A stretch of DNA of 16,149 bases, taken from Clostridiales bacterium. GTDB taxonomy: Bacteria > Bacillota > Clostridia > Christensenellales > Aristaeellaceae. The first letter of the stretch is position 1, and the number at the start of each line of letters is the position of its first letter. A program made the translations under genes and the position numbers. Where the stretch lies: NCBI GenBank assembly GCA_019420065.1, contig JAHZHX010000053.1, forward strand, positions 1-16,149. Reading direction: 5' to 3'. Shown here piece by piece: positions 1 through 7,164 of this stretch. The notes below the pieces were generated by a model, which saw only the letters and a list, made by a program, of their open reading frames with translations, was not told the origin of the DNA and searched no databases.

Positions 1-461
1 GTTAGCCTTCCATCATAATTTTCCAAAAAATCCACATCCGATAGCATTCGCCCCACAGTCACTACCGGTACGATCGTCTGCGGCAGATGATCGCCATAAA
101 ACATGGCGATCGAAGCGCCGTCATACCAATAGGCCAGTCCCCCTTTTTCATAAAGACGCGTGTGCTCCTGCGTATCTTCAATCCATTCGGGCAGATCAAA
201 CGCCCGCGCAAATCCAGGGGCCGGGTTCCATGTATCCGCCGTTAGCGGCAGCATGGCGGCAAACGCTCTGGCCGTTTGGTTGTCAAACAGCACCGCATCC
301 ACTTCGCGGTCGTCAGCGGCGATCACGATCCGGGCATAAACGGGCTCATCCGGGGGCAATTCATGCGCCACAGGCTTTCTTTCAACGTTTTTCGGCGCGG
401 CACAGCCCGAAAGAGCAAGCTGCAAAAGCAGCAGCCAAATGACCGCCATCCATTTTTTCAC
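1..461 (-). CDS. Cyclophilin-like lipoprotein, 3' end beyond window
   Basis: The gene is partial; it runs off the left edge after 153 codons. I chose the GTG at 459-461 because it is preceded by AGGG about ten bases upstream and begins a typical lipoprotein signal (two Lys, a hydrophobic run, then Leu-Ser-Gly-Cys with the acylated Cys at residue 20). A downstream ATG at 447-449 would lose the basic residues. From about residue 37 the sequence (RIVIAADDREVDAVLFDNQT, then FAAMLPLT) matches the beta-barrel of the bacterial cyclophilin-like family (PF18050 type). Such proteins have the cyclophilin fold, but isomerase activity is not established for them. It lies 6 bases after the flavoprotein stop and is probably the last or near-last gene of the hydrolase operon. 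The lipobox predicts anchoring on the outer face of the membrane. Confidence in the fold is moderate to good; the role is unknown. Confidence 0.75.
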   Translation of the reverse strand, partial: MKKWMAVIWLLLLQLALSGCAAPKNVERKPVAHELPPDEPVYARIVIAADDREVDAVLFDNQTARAFAAMLPLTADTWNPAPGFARAFDLPEWIEDTQEHTRLYEKGGLAYWYDGASIAMFYGDHLPQTIVPVVTVGRMLSDVDFLENYDGRL

Positions 462-467
462 GGCCGT

Positions 468-997
468 TTACCCTATGCTTTTGCCCATTTCATAAGCCTG
501 TCTGACGGCGTCGCTCCCAGCGATCTTTCCCTTTTCGTACACGCCGGCGCCGCAGATCACGCCCCTTTCCCGCGCGCCGCGCACGCAGTCCGCGTACCCG
601 CGCAGGCATGCCAGCGTCGTATCGGCCGACGCCGTATCCTCGTCCGCCATGGTAATAATATAATAGAAATCCTTGTTTTTGACCTCCAGCCACCGCGCCA
701 CCGACCGGTCGATGACGGCCTTGAGCTGCGCGTTTATTGAATAAAAATAGACGGGACTTGCCAGCACGATCACATCCGCATCGATCATTTTTTGCAGCAC
801 AGCCGCCATATCGTCCTTGATGGCGCATGCGCCCTCATGCTGGCGGCAGTAATAGCACGCCCGGCAATAGCCGATTTTTTGATCCGCGACGCGAATTTTT
901 CCACCACGTTGCCGCTTTCCGCCGCGCCGCGCATAAAAGCGTCGCACAGCAGATCAGAATTGCCCTCCCGGCGAGGGCTGCCGGATAAAATCAGCAC
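468..997 (-). pseudogene. Flavodoxin-fold FMN/iron-sulfur flavoprotein, frame broken at A5
   Basis: This is an NAD(P)H-dependent FMN reductase/flavodoxin-family protein (PF03358 type). The first part, 997 to about 900, begins at a GTG directly after an in-frame stop and reads MLILSGSPRREGNSD, whose SGSPRREGNS is the FMN-phosphate loop. The second part, in the next frame, reads IRVADQKIGYCRACYYC and later SPVYFYSINAQLKAVIDR, both typical of the family. The frames join exactly if the A run at 896-900 (minus strand) has six bases instead of five, giving about 176 residues, a normal length. The cysteines form C-x2-C-x2-C-x6-C, resembling the compact cluster motif of iron-sulfur flavoproteins (Isf), so a 4Fe-4S centre is possible. 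The gene sits 38 bases after the alcohol dehydrogenase. It is either really disrupted or a homopolymer sequencing error; I favour the latter. Confidence 0.85.
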
Positions 998-1035
998 TTA
1001 TGTATTTTTGCTCCCTTATTACATTTTTGCCGCGT

Positions 1036-2192
1036 TCACCTGCATTCGCACAGGATCTGATAAATTTCCTCGCGGCTCAGTTCCTTACAGCAGCCCGCGC
1101 TGATGCTGACGGAATCGGCCACCGCCCTTAGATCGGTCCGCGCGTCGATCCCCATTTGGGTCAGGGTCGTGGGCAGCCCCATTTCGCGGATAAACGCCGC
1201 CAGCGCCTCCACGCCCGCCAGCGCGGTTTCTTCCTGCGTTTTTTGCTCGGGAACGCCCCATACATTCCGGGCAAAGCGGGCAAACCGCGCCGCGCCATCC
1301 CGGCAGATATGACGGTACAGCGCCGGATGGATCACCGCCAGCCCCTGGCCGTGATTGCAGTTGGTGTACGCCCCCAGCTGATGCTCGATCTGATGCGCCT
1401 GGAAATCCGTCGTCTTGCCGATTTTGAGCAGGCCGTTTTCCGCTATGGCGGAGGCCCACATCAGTTCGCTCCGCGCCTCATAGTCCTTCGGTTCAAGCCG
1501 CAGCCTGCGCATGTTGGCAACCACGCTGCGCATCACCGCCTCGCTGATGCCATCAGAAAGATTATCCGTATCCGGTTTGCCAAAGTACGTTTCCATGGCG
1601 TGGCTCAGGGTATCAAACGCGCCGGACATTACTTGGGCAAAGGGTACGGTCATGGTATAGTCCGGATCCAGGAAGGCAAACCTGGCCTGCGCGCCCAGCA
1701 GCCCGCGCTTGATCTTTACCGCCTCGTTGGTAATCACCGCCCCCGCGTTCATCTCCGACCCCGTGCCGGAGGCCGTTACAATCGTGCCCAAAGGGATAAA
1801 CGCCGTGGGATAACGTTTTTTTGCGTTTCCAGCTCCCAAATATCCTCATCCAGCATCGCCTGGGCGGAAACAATCTTGCAGCAATCGCTGACCGAGCCGC
1901 CGCCCACCGCCAGAATGAAGTCCACGCCGCGCTCGCGGGCCAGGCGCGCGCCCTCCTGCACCTTGGCATAGGTAGGGTTGGGCATAATGCCGGAAAACTC
2001 CACGATCTCCTTGTCCGCCTCGCGCAGGATCCTTGTCACCTCGTCGTAAATGCCGTTGCGCTTGATGGAACCGCCGCCATAGGCAAGCATCACGGTATCG
2101 CCTTCATGCCGGAGCAGGCTGAGCAGATATTCCTTCACGCCGCCCCTGCCGAAATACACCTTGGTATGATTCTCATAGATAAAATTGTTCAT
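1036..2192 (-). pseudogene. Iron-containing alcohol dehydrogenase (BDH/YqhD type), frame broken at A7
   Basis: This is a group III metal-dependent alcohol dehydrogenase of the butanol dehydrogenase/YqhD type, reducing aldehydes with NAD(P)H in the cytosol. The start ATG at 2192 has AGGAGG about 12 bases upstream. The N-terminal half shows YGGGSIKRNGIYDEV and AVGGGSVSDCCKIVS (cofactor-binding glycine motifs). After the break come TASGTGSEMN, FLDPDYT, DTLSHAMETYF and HQIEHQLGAYTNCNHGQGLA, containing the metal-ligand histidines. The first frame runs on to a stop at 1776 and the second reads to 1036. Adding one A to the seven at 1816-1822 joins them at TQKKRYPTAF and gives 385 residues, the usual family length. 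The first frame also contains the in-phase heptamer A AAA AAC, a known -1 slippery sequence, so frameshifting cannot be excluded. It is six bases after the hydrolase, in the same operon. Confidence 0.9.
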
Positions 2193-2198
2193 CGCCCG

Positions 2199-3164
2199 TT
2201 ACTTCCCCTCCTGTCTTACTTGCCTTTCCCAGAACGCGGCCGCATCGTCCAGCCAGCCCTCCGCCGCCGTGCCCTTGCCCACGCCAAAGCCGTGTCCCAG
2301 GCCCGGATAGCAATGGAACTCCGTTTCAATGCCCAGGGCTGACAGCGCCAACAGCCGCCGCTGCATCGCGCGCCAGCTGGCAGTGCCGTCCCGGTCGCCT
2401 ACGCACGCGCAGGTCGGCGGATCATACGGCGAATAATCACTGTGTCCGGTATACTGCATGATGACCGCGCCGGGCCGCGGCAGCGCCTCCCCGCCAAAAG
2501 CCGCCGGGCCATGGCTGCCCAGCCAGGCTGCCATCCGCGCCCCGGCCGAACCGCCCCAGAGCGAATACCCGTCGGTATTGACCTGCAGTTCCTCCGCATG
2601 TTCAAAAATGAAGCCGATTGCCCGCGCCAGATCCTCGCAGGCGGTCTGCGCGCCGGGGCGATAGATCAGGGCAAAGGCGTTATATCCCTTCTTCGACAGC
2701 GCCAGCGCATGCGGAAAGCTGTCCTGCATTGCGCCCACATAGGCAAAGCCTCCGCCCGCATTGCAAACGGCAAAGCGTTCTCCGGGCGTTCCGCGGAAGA
2801 AAAACAAGCCGGTATCCGCCTTGTCGGGATCGACCGTCTTCTCCTCCGGCGTATAAATATCATAAAAAACCGTTTCTCCCGTCCCGGCGCGCTGCCTGAG
2901 CGTGTTCACGACCTCGACCGTTGTGTCCGGATCGATATGCTCGTACCGGACCAGGCGCAGCTCGCCCAGCGTCCGGCCGCTGGCATAGCCGCTGTCCACC
3001 GGAAAAAGCAGCCTGCCATAATCGCCAAAAACCGGATCGCACGCAACCTGCGCAATGGGCGTATCCACGGTATACGCTGCGTCCGCCTCCGCTTCCGCCT
3101 TTATACCGCCGGCCAGCAGGCTCAGCAGCAGGCAAAGCAGGGCGGCATACGACGCCGTTTTCAT
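2199..3164 (-). CDS. Secreted alpha/beta hydrolase
   Basis: The protein has about 321 residues and begins with a signal peptide (MKTASYAALLCLLLSLLAGG, likely cleaved after IKA). I start it at the ATG at 3164; a TTG just before it (3167) has better spacing to GGGGG and is an alternative. A TTG at 3212 would overlap a TATAAT and is rejected. The hydrolase fold is shown by NAGGGFAYVG (oxyanion-loop region), SLWGGSAGARMAAWLGSHG (G-x-S-x-G nucleophile elbow), VGDRDGTASW (likely Asp region) and GLGHGFGVG (catalytic His). This resembles esterases of the acetyl-esterase/BD-FAE type; the substrate is unknown. It is the first gene of an operon with alcohol dehydrogenase, flavoprotein and cyclophilin-like lipoprotein. 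A weak promoter (TATAAT at 3201-3206, no good -35) precedes it. It could alternatively be co-transcribed from the LysR gene through the hairpin at 3211-3238. Confidence 0.85.
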   Translation of the reverse strand: MKTASYAALLCLLLSLLAGGIKAEAEADAAYTVDTPIAQVACDPVFGDYGRLLFPVDSGYASGRTLGELRLVRYEHIDPDTTVEVVNTLRQRAGTGETVFYDIYTPEEKTVDPDKADTGLFFFRGTPGERFAVCNAGGGFAYVGAMQDSFPHALALSKKGYNAFALIYRPGAQTACEDLARAIGFIFEHAEELQVNTDGYSLWGGSAGARMAAWLGSHGPAAFGGEALPRPGAVIMQYTGHSDYSPYDPPTCACVGDRDGTASWRAMQRRLLALSALGIETEFHCYPGLGHGFGVGKGTAAEGWLDDAAAFWERQVRQEGK

Positions 3165-3210
3165 CAAGGTGCATTGCCCCCTTTTCTTTCTGCTGTCTTG
3201 ATTATAAAGC

Positions 3211-3238
3211 AAGCGAGGCTTCGGCAGAAGTCTCGCTT
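3211..3238 (-). terminator. Hairpin between LysR gene and hydrolase gene
   Basis: Twelve-base arms at 3211-3222 and 3227-3238 pair with a single G-T wobble around a GGCA loop. On the minus strand it follows the LysR stop by about 35 bases and is followed by a moderately T-rich stretch, GCTTTATAAT. It is probably a weak terminator or attenuator. The hairpin's inner part, CTTC-N4-GAAG, also lies just upstream of TATAAT, so it could equally be an operator for the LysR protein. Confidence 0.55.
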
Positions 3239-3272
3239 TGTATACATGCTATTACCTAAAGGTTATAAGTAG

Positions 3273-4166
3273 CTATTCCCGAGCGGCCTCCCGCGCCGCT
3301 TGCAGAAAGCGGCGCACCGTGGACGTGGGCTGCGGCGAATGCAGCAGCCCGTAGGGGATGCCATACTCCCATTCGACCGGGATCACCTTCAGCAGCGGAT
3401 GCACGTTTGCCCAGCCCGCAATGGCCAGCAGCACGTCGCTGCTGTTTTCGCAGCGGTTAAATACGTCCATGCTGTAAAAATCAAAGTCCACAATGCGGAT
3501 CTGCCCGTGATTCTGCCACAGGTCGTCCCGCAGCCGGTCCACATAGCAGCTCCAGTCCCGGCGCATCAGCAGCAGGCTTTCGCCATACAGGTCGGTAATT
3601 TTCAGCCGGTCCTTGTCCGCCAGGCGGTGATGAATGGAAACCGCGCAGCAAAACGGCTCCCGCGTCAGCTCCAGTCCGGCGCAGGAACGCAGATCCAGCA
3701 TCGTTTCATCAAAAATGCCGCCCACCACGTCGATATTGCGCCCCAGGTTGCCCAAGATCTCCCGCGCGTTCTGCGGCATATTTTCAAAGGGAACGATCTG
3801 GAACTTGATATCCGGACAGCGTGCCTGAATTCTGGGCCACAGCCGCATAAGCAGCTGCGCCGGGGTCATGGGCGAGGTCCCGATGCGGATGATGCTGTCA
3901 TCGGCCTGCATGGCGTTTTTCGCCCGCGTAACCGAGTCGCGGCAATACTGGATGATATACCTGGTATCCTGATACAGCGATTTGCCCGCCCGGGTCAAGG
4001 TCAGCCCCCGATGCGTGCATTCAAAGAGCTTTACGCCCAACTCGCTTTCCAATAGATTGATCTGCTTGATTACGGCCGTTGGCGTAACATAACCTTCCTC
4101 CGCCGCCTTGTTGAAGCTGCCCGCGTCGGCAACGCGCAAAAAGGTTTCCAGCCGGGGATTATACAT
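3273..4166 (-). CDS. LysR-family transcriptional regulator
   Basis: This 297-residue LysR-type regulator is full length for the family. Residues 1-60 form the winged helix-turn-helix (LETFLRVADAGSFNKAAEEG, then VIKQINLLESELGVKLFE), followed by the linker helix. Residues from about 90 form the periplasmic-binding-protein-like effector domain, starting IIRIGTSPMTPAQLL. The ATG has GGGAGG about 11 bases upstream and lies 21 bases after the DUF362 gene, so it is very likely the third gene of the aldo/keto reductase operon. It lies between two oxidoreductase units, so it may control the downstream hydrolase-dehydrogenase unit, where a hairpin and a -10 box are found. That target is inferred from position only, and the effector is unknown. 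Confidence 0.92.
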   Translation of the reverse strand: MYNPRLETFLRVADAGSFNKAAEEGYVTPTAVIKQINLLESELGVKLFECTHRGLTLTRAGKSLYQDTRYIIQYCRDSVTRAKNAMQADDSIIRIGTSPMTPAQLLMRLWPRIQARCPDIKFQIVPFENMPQNAREILGNLGRNIDVVGGIFDETMLDLRSCAGLELTREPFCCAVSIHHRLADKDRLKITDLYGESLLLMRRDWSCYVDRLRDDLWQNHGQIRIVDFDFYSMDVFNRCENSSDVLLAIAGWANVHPLLKVIPVEWEYGIPYGLLHSPQPTSTVRRFLQAAREAARE

Positions 4167-4187
4167 GCCGCAGCTCGCCTCCCGTTT

Positions 4188-5201
4188 TCAGCCGTTTGCC
4201 TCCCCGCCAAAGGGTTTGAGGTCCCGCACCGCCTCCGCCGGGGTCATGCGCGCGTCCTCATGGTCAATGTCCACCAGCGTATAACGGTCGTTGCCCATGC
4301 CCAGCTCCTTCATATACGTCAGCTGGCGCAGCCCGTGACGGCTTTCGATGCGTTCCACCATGGCGTGGCGTTCGTTCTCTGACATCGCATAGATCATGTC
4401 CACGCACGCCTGGTCAAGCGCCAATATGTCCAGAGAGGCGCAGATACCCACATCGGGCGTGACCACAGGCTCTGCCAGCACGCCCTCGCAGTCGCAGGAG
4501 ACCGACATATTGCGCATCACATTGATATAGGCGATCCGCTTGCCGAAATGATCGGTCACCGCTTTGGTAGACTCGGTCATGCGCTCCATGAATTCTTCTT
4601 CGCTGATATCCCACTGGTCGTCCTGCCCCGGGGTGGTATGGATCATGGCCTTGCCAACCTTCCCGTCGGCGCAGCCGATGCCGATGTTCTTGTTGGAGCC
4701 GCCGAAGCCGCCCTTGCTGTGCCCCTTGAAATGCGTGAGCGCCAGCAGCGAATCATACTCCGGCAGCGTTTTGCCCATCGACATGCCGGTAAACCATTTG
4801 CCGCCCCGCACCGGCAGCATCACGGCGCCGTTCTCGTCCATGATATCCACCGGGGCAAACGTCCAGCCGTTGACCTGCAGGGTCTCCCGATGCTTCTGGG
4901 TGGTATCGCGGTCGCCCGCGTAATAGGAATTGGTTTCAATGATTACGCCGTCAGGCAGCTTTTCCTGCATCAGCGCCTTGACCCATGGCCGGGGGATGAT
5001 GTTGGGGCCGCCCTTCTCGCCCGTATGGAGCTTGACCGCCACCTTGCCCGTCAGCGCCGCGGCAATGCGCTCATAGATTCTTATCAATCCGGCCGCCGAA
5101 AGGTCGCGGGTAAAAAATACCACCGATTCCGCGCCCGTGCGCTCCGCATAGGGAATGTAATGCTCTCCGCTCACGCCGGGGCGCGTCTTTTTTTCACACA
5201 T
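4188..5201 (-). CDS. DUF362 domain-containing protein
   Basis: The 337-residue protein matches the DUF362 family (PF04015). Diagnostic stretches are VAVKLHTGEKGGPNIIPR near residue 55 and LTHFKGHSKGGFGGSNKNIG near residue 155. No ferredoxin motif is attached, unlike some family members, and there is no signal peptide, so it should be cytosolic. Its biochemical function is not established; members often sit with iron-sulfur or redox genes. The start ATG at 5201 has GGAAGG nine bases upstream. It lies 27 bases after the aldo/keto reductase and 21 bases before the LysR gene, so the three genes are almost certainly one transcript. The C-terminal half is cysteine-containing (NMSVSCDCEGVLAEP), which might bind metal, but this is only a guess. 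Confidence 0.88.
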   Translation of the reverse strand: MCEKKTRPGVSGEHYIPYAERTGAESVVFFTRDLSAAGLIRIYERIAAALTGKVAVKLHTGEKGGPNIIPRPWVKALMQEKLPDGVIIETNSYYAGDRDTTQKHRETLQVNGWTFAPVDIMDENGAVMLPVRGGKWFTGMSMGKTLPEYDSLLALTHFKGHSKGGFGGSNKNIGIGCADGKVGKAMIHTTPGQDDQWDISEEEFMERMTESTKAVTDHFGKRIAYINVMRNMSVSCDCEGVLAEPVVTPDVGICASLDILALDQACVDMIYAMSENERHAMVERIESRHGLRQLTYMKELGMGNDRYTLVDIDHEDARMTPAEAVRDLKPFGGEANG

Positions 5202-5228
5202 GGATGAATTCCTTCCTTTATAATATAA

Positions 5229-6323
5229 TTATTTGCCGAAGTATCGGGCGATCTTGCGCATCCGCTCGCTCTGCGCCACGCCGAAGGGGCAGCGCTTGTC
5301 GCAATGCCCGCAGCCCACGCATTCGGAAGCATGCTTATCCAGCTTTTGATAGTGATCCGCCGCCATCGCATCACCTGCCAGGACCAGATCGTAATACTTG
5401 TTTATCAGCCCCACGTTCAGCCCGGCAGGGCATGGACGGCAGTAGTTGCAGTACACGCAGCTGCCCACCGCCTCCCGGGGCGTAACCGTGCCCAAAACGC
5501 TGTAATCCCGTTCCTCCGGCGCGGCTTCAAAGAAGCCCAGCAGCTCCCGCACGTCCTGCGCGCTGCGTATCCCAGGCAGCACCGTCAGCACGCCCGGCTT
5601 ATCCAGGGCATACTGTATGCACTGATATTTGCTCAGTGCCTTGCCCAGGGGCGAACGCTTTGCGTCCAGCAGCTGGCCGCCCGCAAAGGGCTTCATCACC
5701 GTAATGCCCACGTCTTCGGCCTCGCAGCGGCGGTACAAGCGCATGCGTTCATCGGCGCTGCCGTTTGCATACTCGCCCTGCTGATAATCATATCCCGGAT
5801 TGAGGGAAAACATCAGCTGCTCTACCACCCCGGTATCCAGCACAAGATTGGCCAGCTCCGGCGTGTGCGTGGACAGGCCGACATGGCGCACCACACCCTG
5901 CTTTTTCATCGCCAGCAGATAATCCAGCACGCCGTTTTGCCGGTATTCCTGCCAGTCCCCGGCCGAATCCAGGCAATGAATAAAGCCGTAATCGATATAA
6001 TCGGTTTTCAGGCTGCGCAGCATCCAGTCTATCTGCGCCTTCACCTTGTCCAGCTTCGTGGTCCAGCCATACTCGCCCGTCTCGTAATTGGCGCCAAAGT
6101 GAACCTGATAATACATATCCTTACGCACATCGGCGAGCGCCTTGCCATAATAGGCAAAGGTTTTGGCGCTGGCCGTGGCCAGGTCGGCATAATTGATTCC
6201 ATTTTCATGGGCAAGCCGCAGCGCTGCCAACGCCTCTTTTTCCGTGCCGGAGGCAATATAGGCCGTGCCCAGGCCGATCACGCTGATGCGGTCACCGGTT
6301 TTTTGATTGACTCTGTACTCCAT
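5229..6323 (-). CDS. Aldo/keto reductase with C-terminal iron-sulfur cluster motifs
   Basis: This 364-residue protein has an aldo/keto reductase barrel (about residues 1-280) and a ferredoxin-like tail. Barrel landmarks are ISVIGLGTAYI, NGINYADLATA (catalytic Asp), FAYYGKAL (catalytic Tyr) and YIDYGFIHCLD (catalytic-site His). The strand that normally carries the catalytic Lys reads MYYQVHFG, so that Lys appears to be absent, as I recall for this ferredoxin-tailed subfamily. The tail has C-x2-C-x2-C-x2-C-P at 289-299 and C-x2-C-x2-C-x3-C-P at 335-346, suggesting two 4Fe-4S clusters. I chose ATG 6323 (seven bases from GGGAGG) over the adjoining GTG at 6326, which is too close. It is the first gene of the operon with DUF362 and LysR, read from a MerR-type promoter at 6385-6415. 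The substrate is unknown; an aldehyde or other carbonyl is the natural guess. Confidence 0.9.
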   Translation of the reverse strand: MEYRVNQKTGDRISVIGLGTAYIASGTEKEALAALRLAHENGINYADLATASAKTFAYYGKALADVRKDMYYQVHFGANYETGEYGWTTKLDKVKAQIDWMLRSLKTDYIDYGFIHCLDSAGDWQEYRQNGVLDYLLAMKKQGVVRHVGLSTHTPELANLVLDTGVVEQLMFSLNPGYDYQQGEYANGSADERMRLYRRCEAEDVGITVMKPFAGGQLLDAKRSPLGKALSKYQCIQYALDKPGVLTVLPGIRSAQDVRELLGFFEAAPEERDYSVLGTVTPREAVGSCVYCNYCRPCPAGLNVGLINKYYDLVLAGDAMAADHYQKLDKHASECVGCGHCDKRCPFGVAQSERMRKIARYFGK

Positions 6324-6354
6324 CACGCATCCTCCCTGTATGCAACACCGGCAT

Positions 6355-6383
6355 TTGACATTTGCCCAGCGTTATGCTATGCT
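6355..6383 (+). promoter_or_regulatory. Promoter of the MerR-family gene
   Basis: TTGACA at 6355-6360 is a perfect -35 box, followed after 17 bases by TATGCT at 6378-6383 as a -10 box. Transcription would start near 6390, just before the dyad at 6395-6410, so the regulator could repress its own gene by binding there. Confidence 0.65.
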
Positions 6384-6384
6384 G

Positions 6385-6415
6385 ATTATAATATCTGAAG
6401 CTGACTTCAGGTCAA
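6385..6415 (-). promoter_or_regulatory. MerR-type promoter of the aldo/keto reductase operon
   Basis: On the minus strand TTGACC (6415-6410) and a perfect TATAAT (6390-6385) are separated by 19 bases. Spacers of 19-20 bases, too long for normal sigma-70-type activity, are the hallmark of promoters activated by MerR-family proteins that untwist the DNA. The inverted repeat at 6395-6410 lies in this spacer, as expected. The promoter reads towards the aldo/keto reductase, about 55 bases away. Confidence 0.75.
6395..6410. promoter_or_regulatory. Operator dyad for the MerR-family regulator
   Basis: A perfect 6-4-6 inverted repeat, CTGAAG-CTGA-CTTCAG, sits inside the 19-bp spacer of the minus-strand promoter and just after the start point expected for the plus-strand promoter. 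Its inner core, AAG-N4-CTT, has the half-site spacing I recall for the AdhR operator of Bacillus subtilis. It therefore probably serves activation in one direction and autoregulation in the other. Confidence 0.7.
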
Positions 6416-6444
6416 GCATTATCTTTCAAGGAGCGTCACAGCGC

Positions 6445-6888
6445 ATGTACACCATCGGAGAAGTATCCAAAATGTTTGGTATCCCCGTTTCCACCCTGCG
6501 TTATTACGACCGGGAAGGGCTTTTCCCCGCTTTGCGGCGTTCCTCTGGCATCCGTCAGTTTACGGACAAAGAGCTGGAAACACTGCGCGTGATCGAGTGT
6601 CTGAAAAAATCGGGTCTGGAGATCCGCGATATCCGTCAGTTCATGCACTGGTGCGCCGAGGGCAGCGCCACCTATCCGCAGCGGCGGGCGCTGTTTCTGA
6701 AGCGGCGGGCGGCGGTGGAGGCGGAAATGGCGCAGCTGCAAAAAACGCTGGCCATGCTGCGCTTCAAATGCTGGTATTATGAGCAGGCAATGGCCGACGG
6801 CAGCGAGGAGCGCATCAGCGCAATGCTGCCCGACCGCTTGCCAAAGGAGATTCAGGCGCTGTACGACTGCGCGCACGAGGAGACATAA
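6445..6888 (+). CDS. MerR-family regulator, AdhR/NmlR-like
   Basis: The 147-residue MerR regulator starts at the ATG 10-11 bases after AAGGAG; an upstream ATG at 6307 would run back across the promoter. Residues 1-70 are the winged helix-turn-helix, beginning MYTIGEVSKMFGIPVSTLRY and including REGLFPALRRSSGIRQF. A long dimerisation helix (about 80-125) follows. Cys52, in VIECLKKSG, is at the position of the conserved Cys52 of AdhR, which senses aldehydes and other electrophiles through its thiol in B. subtilis. Two further Cys (near residues 73 and 111) have no such known role. It is divergent from the aldo/keto reductase, whose promoter has a MerR-type spacer. I infer a thiol- or aldehyde-responsive activator of that operon; the actual inducer is unknown. 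Confidence 0.88.
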   Translation: MYTIGEVSKMFGIPVSTLRYYDREGLFPALRRSSGIRQFTDKELETLRVIECLKKSGLEIRDIRQFMHWCAEGSATYPQRRALFLKRRAAVEAEMAQLQKTLAMLRFKCWYYEQAMADGSEERISAMLPDRLPKEIQALYDCAHEET

Positions 6889-6900
6889 AACAGAAAAGAG

Positions 6901-6930
6901 CGCTGCCGGGGCCGTTCCGGCAGCGTTTTT
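6901..6930 (+). terminator. Terminator of the MerR-family gene
   Basis: Perfect nine-base arms CGCTGCCGG (6901-6909) and CCGGCAGCG (6917-6925) with a seven-base loop are followed by five T and then CATTTTT. This is a canonical rho-independent terminator 12 bases after the stop codon. Confidence 0.9.
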
Positions 6931-7094
6931 CATTTTTGGACGGTATCATATTTGAGCCTTGCGTGTTTTGCACCCCGGCGTTACGATGACGGCGCAGTGA
7001 GGAACAAAACCTCCTGCCAGCACAAACGAAAGGGATGATTCCAATGGATTAGGCCCAAGCTTCCCAGCCGGGGACAAAACGCAAACTCAATCAA

Positions 7095-7122
7095 TTACAA
7101 CCACCTGCTCACATGTTATAAC
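7095..7122 (+). promoter_or_regulatory. Candidate promoter of the SH3b/peptidoglycan-binding gene
   Basis: TTACAA (7095-7100) and TATAAC (7117-7122) are separated by 16 bases and lie about 40 bases before the ATG of the next gene. Each box matches the consensus at five positions. It lies in the only visibly AT-rich part of the intergenic region. Confidence 0.5.
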
Positions 7123-7164
7123 ATTCCAAATCAACAATCTATCAAAAAAATGGAGGATTAAAAA

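Noticed and set aside
3165..3212. TTG start at 3212 for the hydrolase
   Set aside because: The TTG is next to a TATAAT box and adds a charged stretch before a normal signal peptide; the ATG at 3164 gives a standard secreted protein.
5304..6398. 364-codon plus-strand open frame opposite the aldo/keto reductase
   Set aside because: It lies antisense to a gene with unmistakable motifs, has no ribosome binding site, and runs into the intergenic promoter region.
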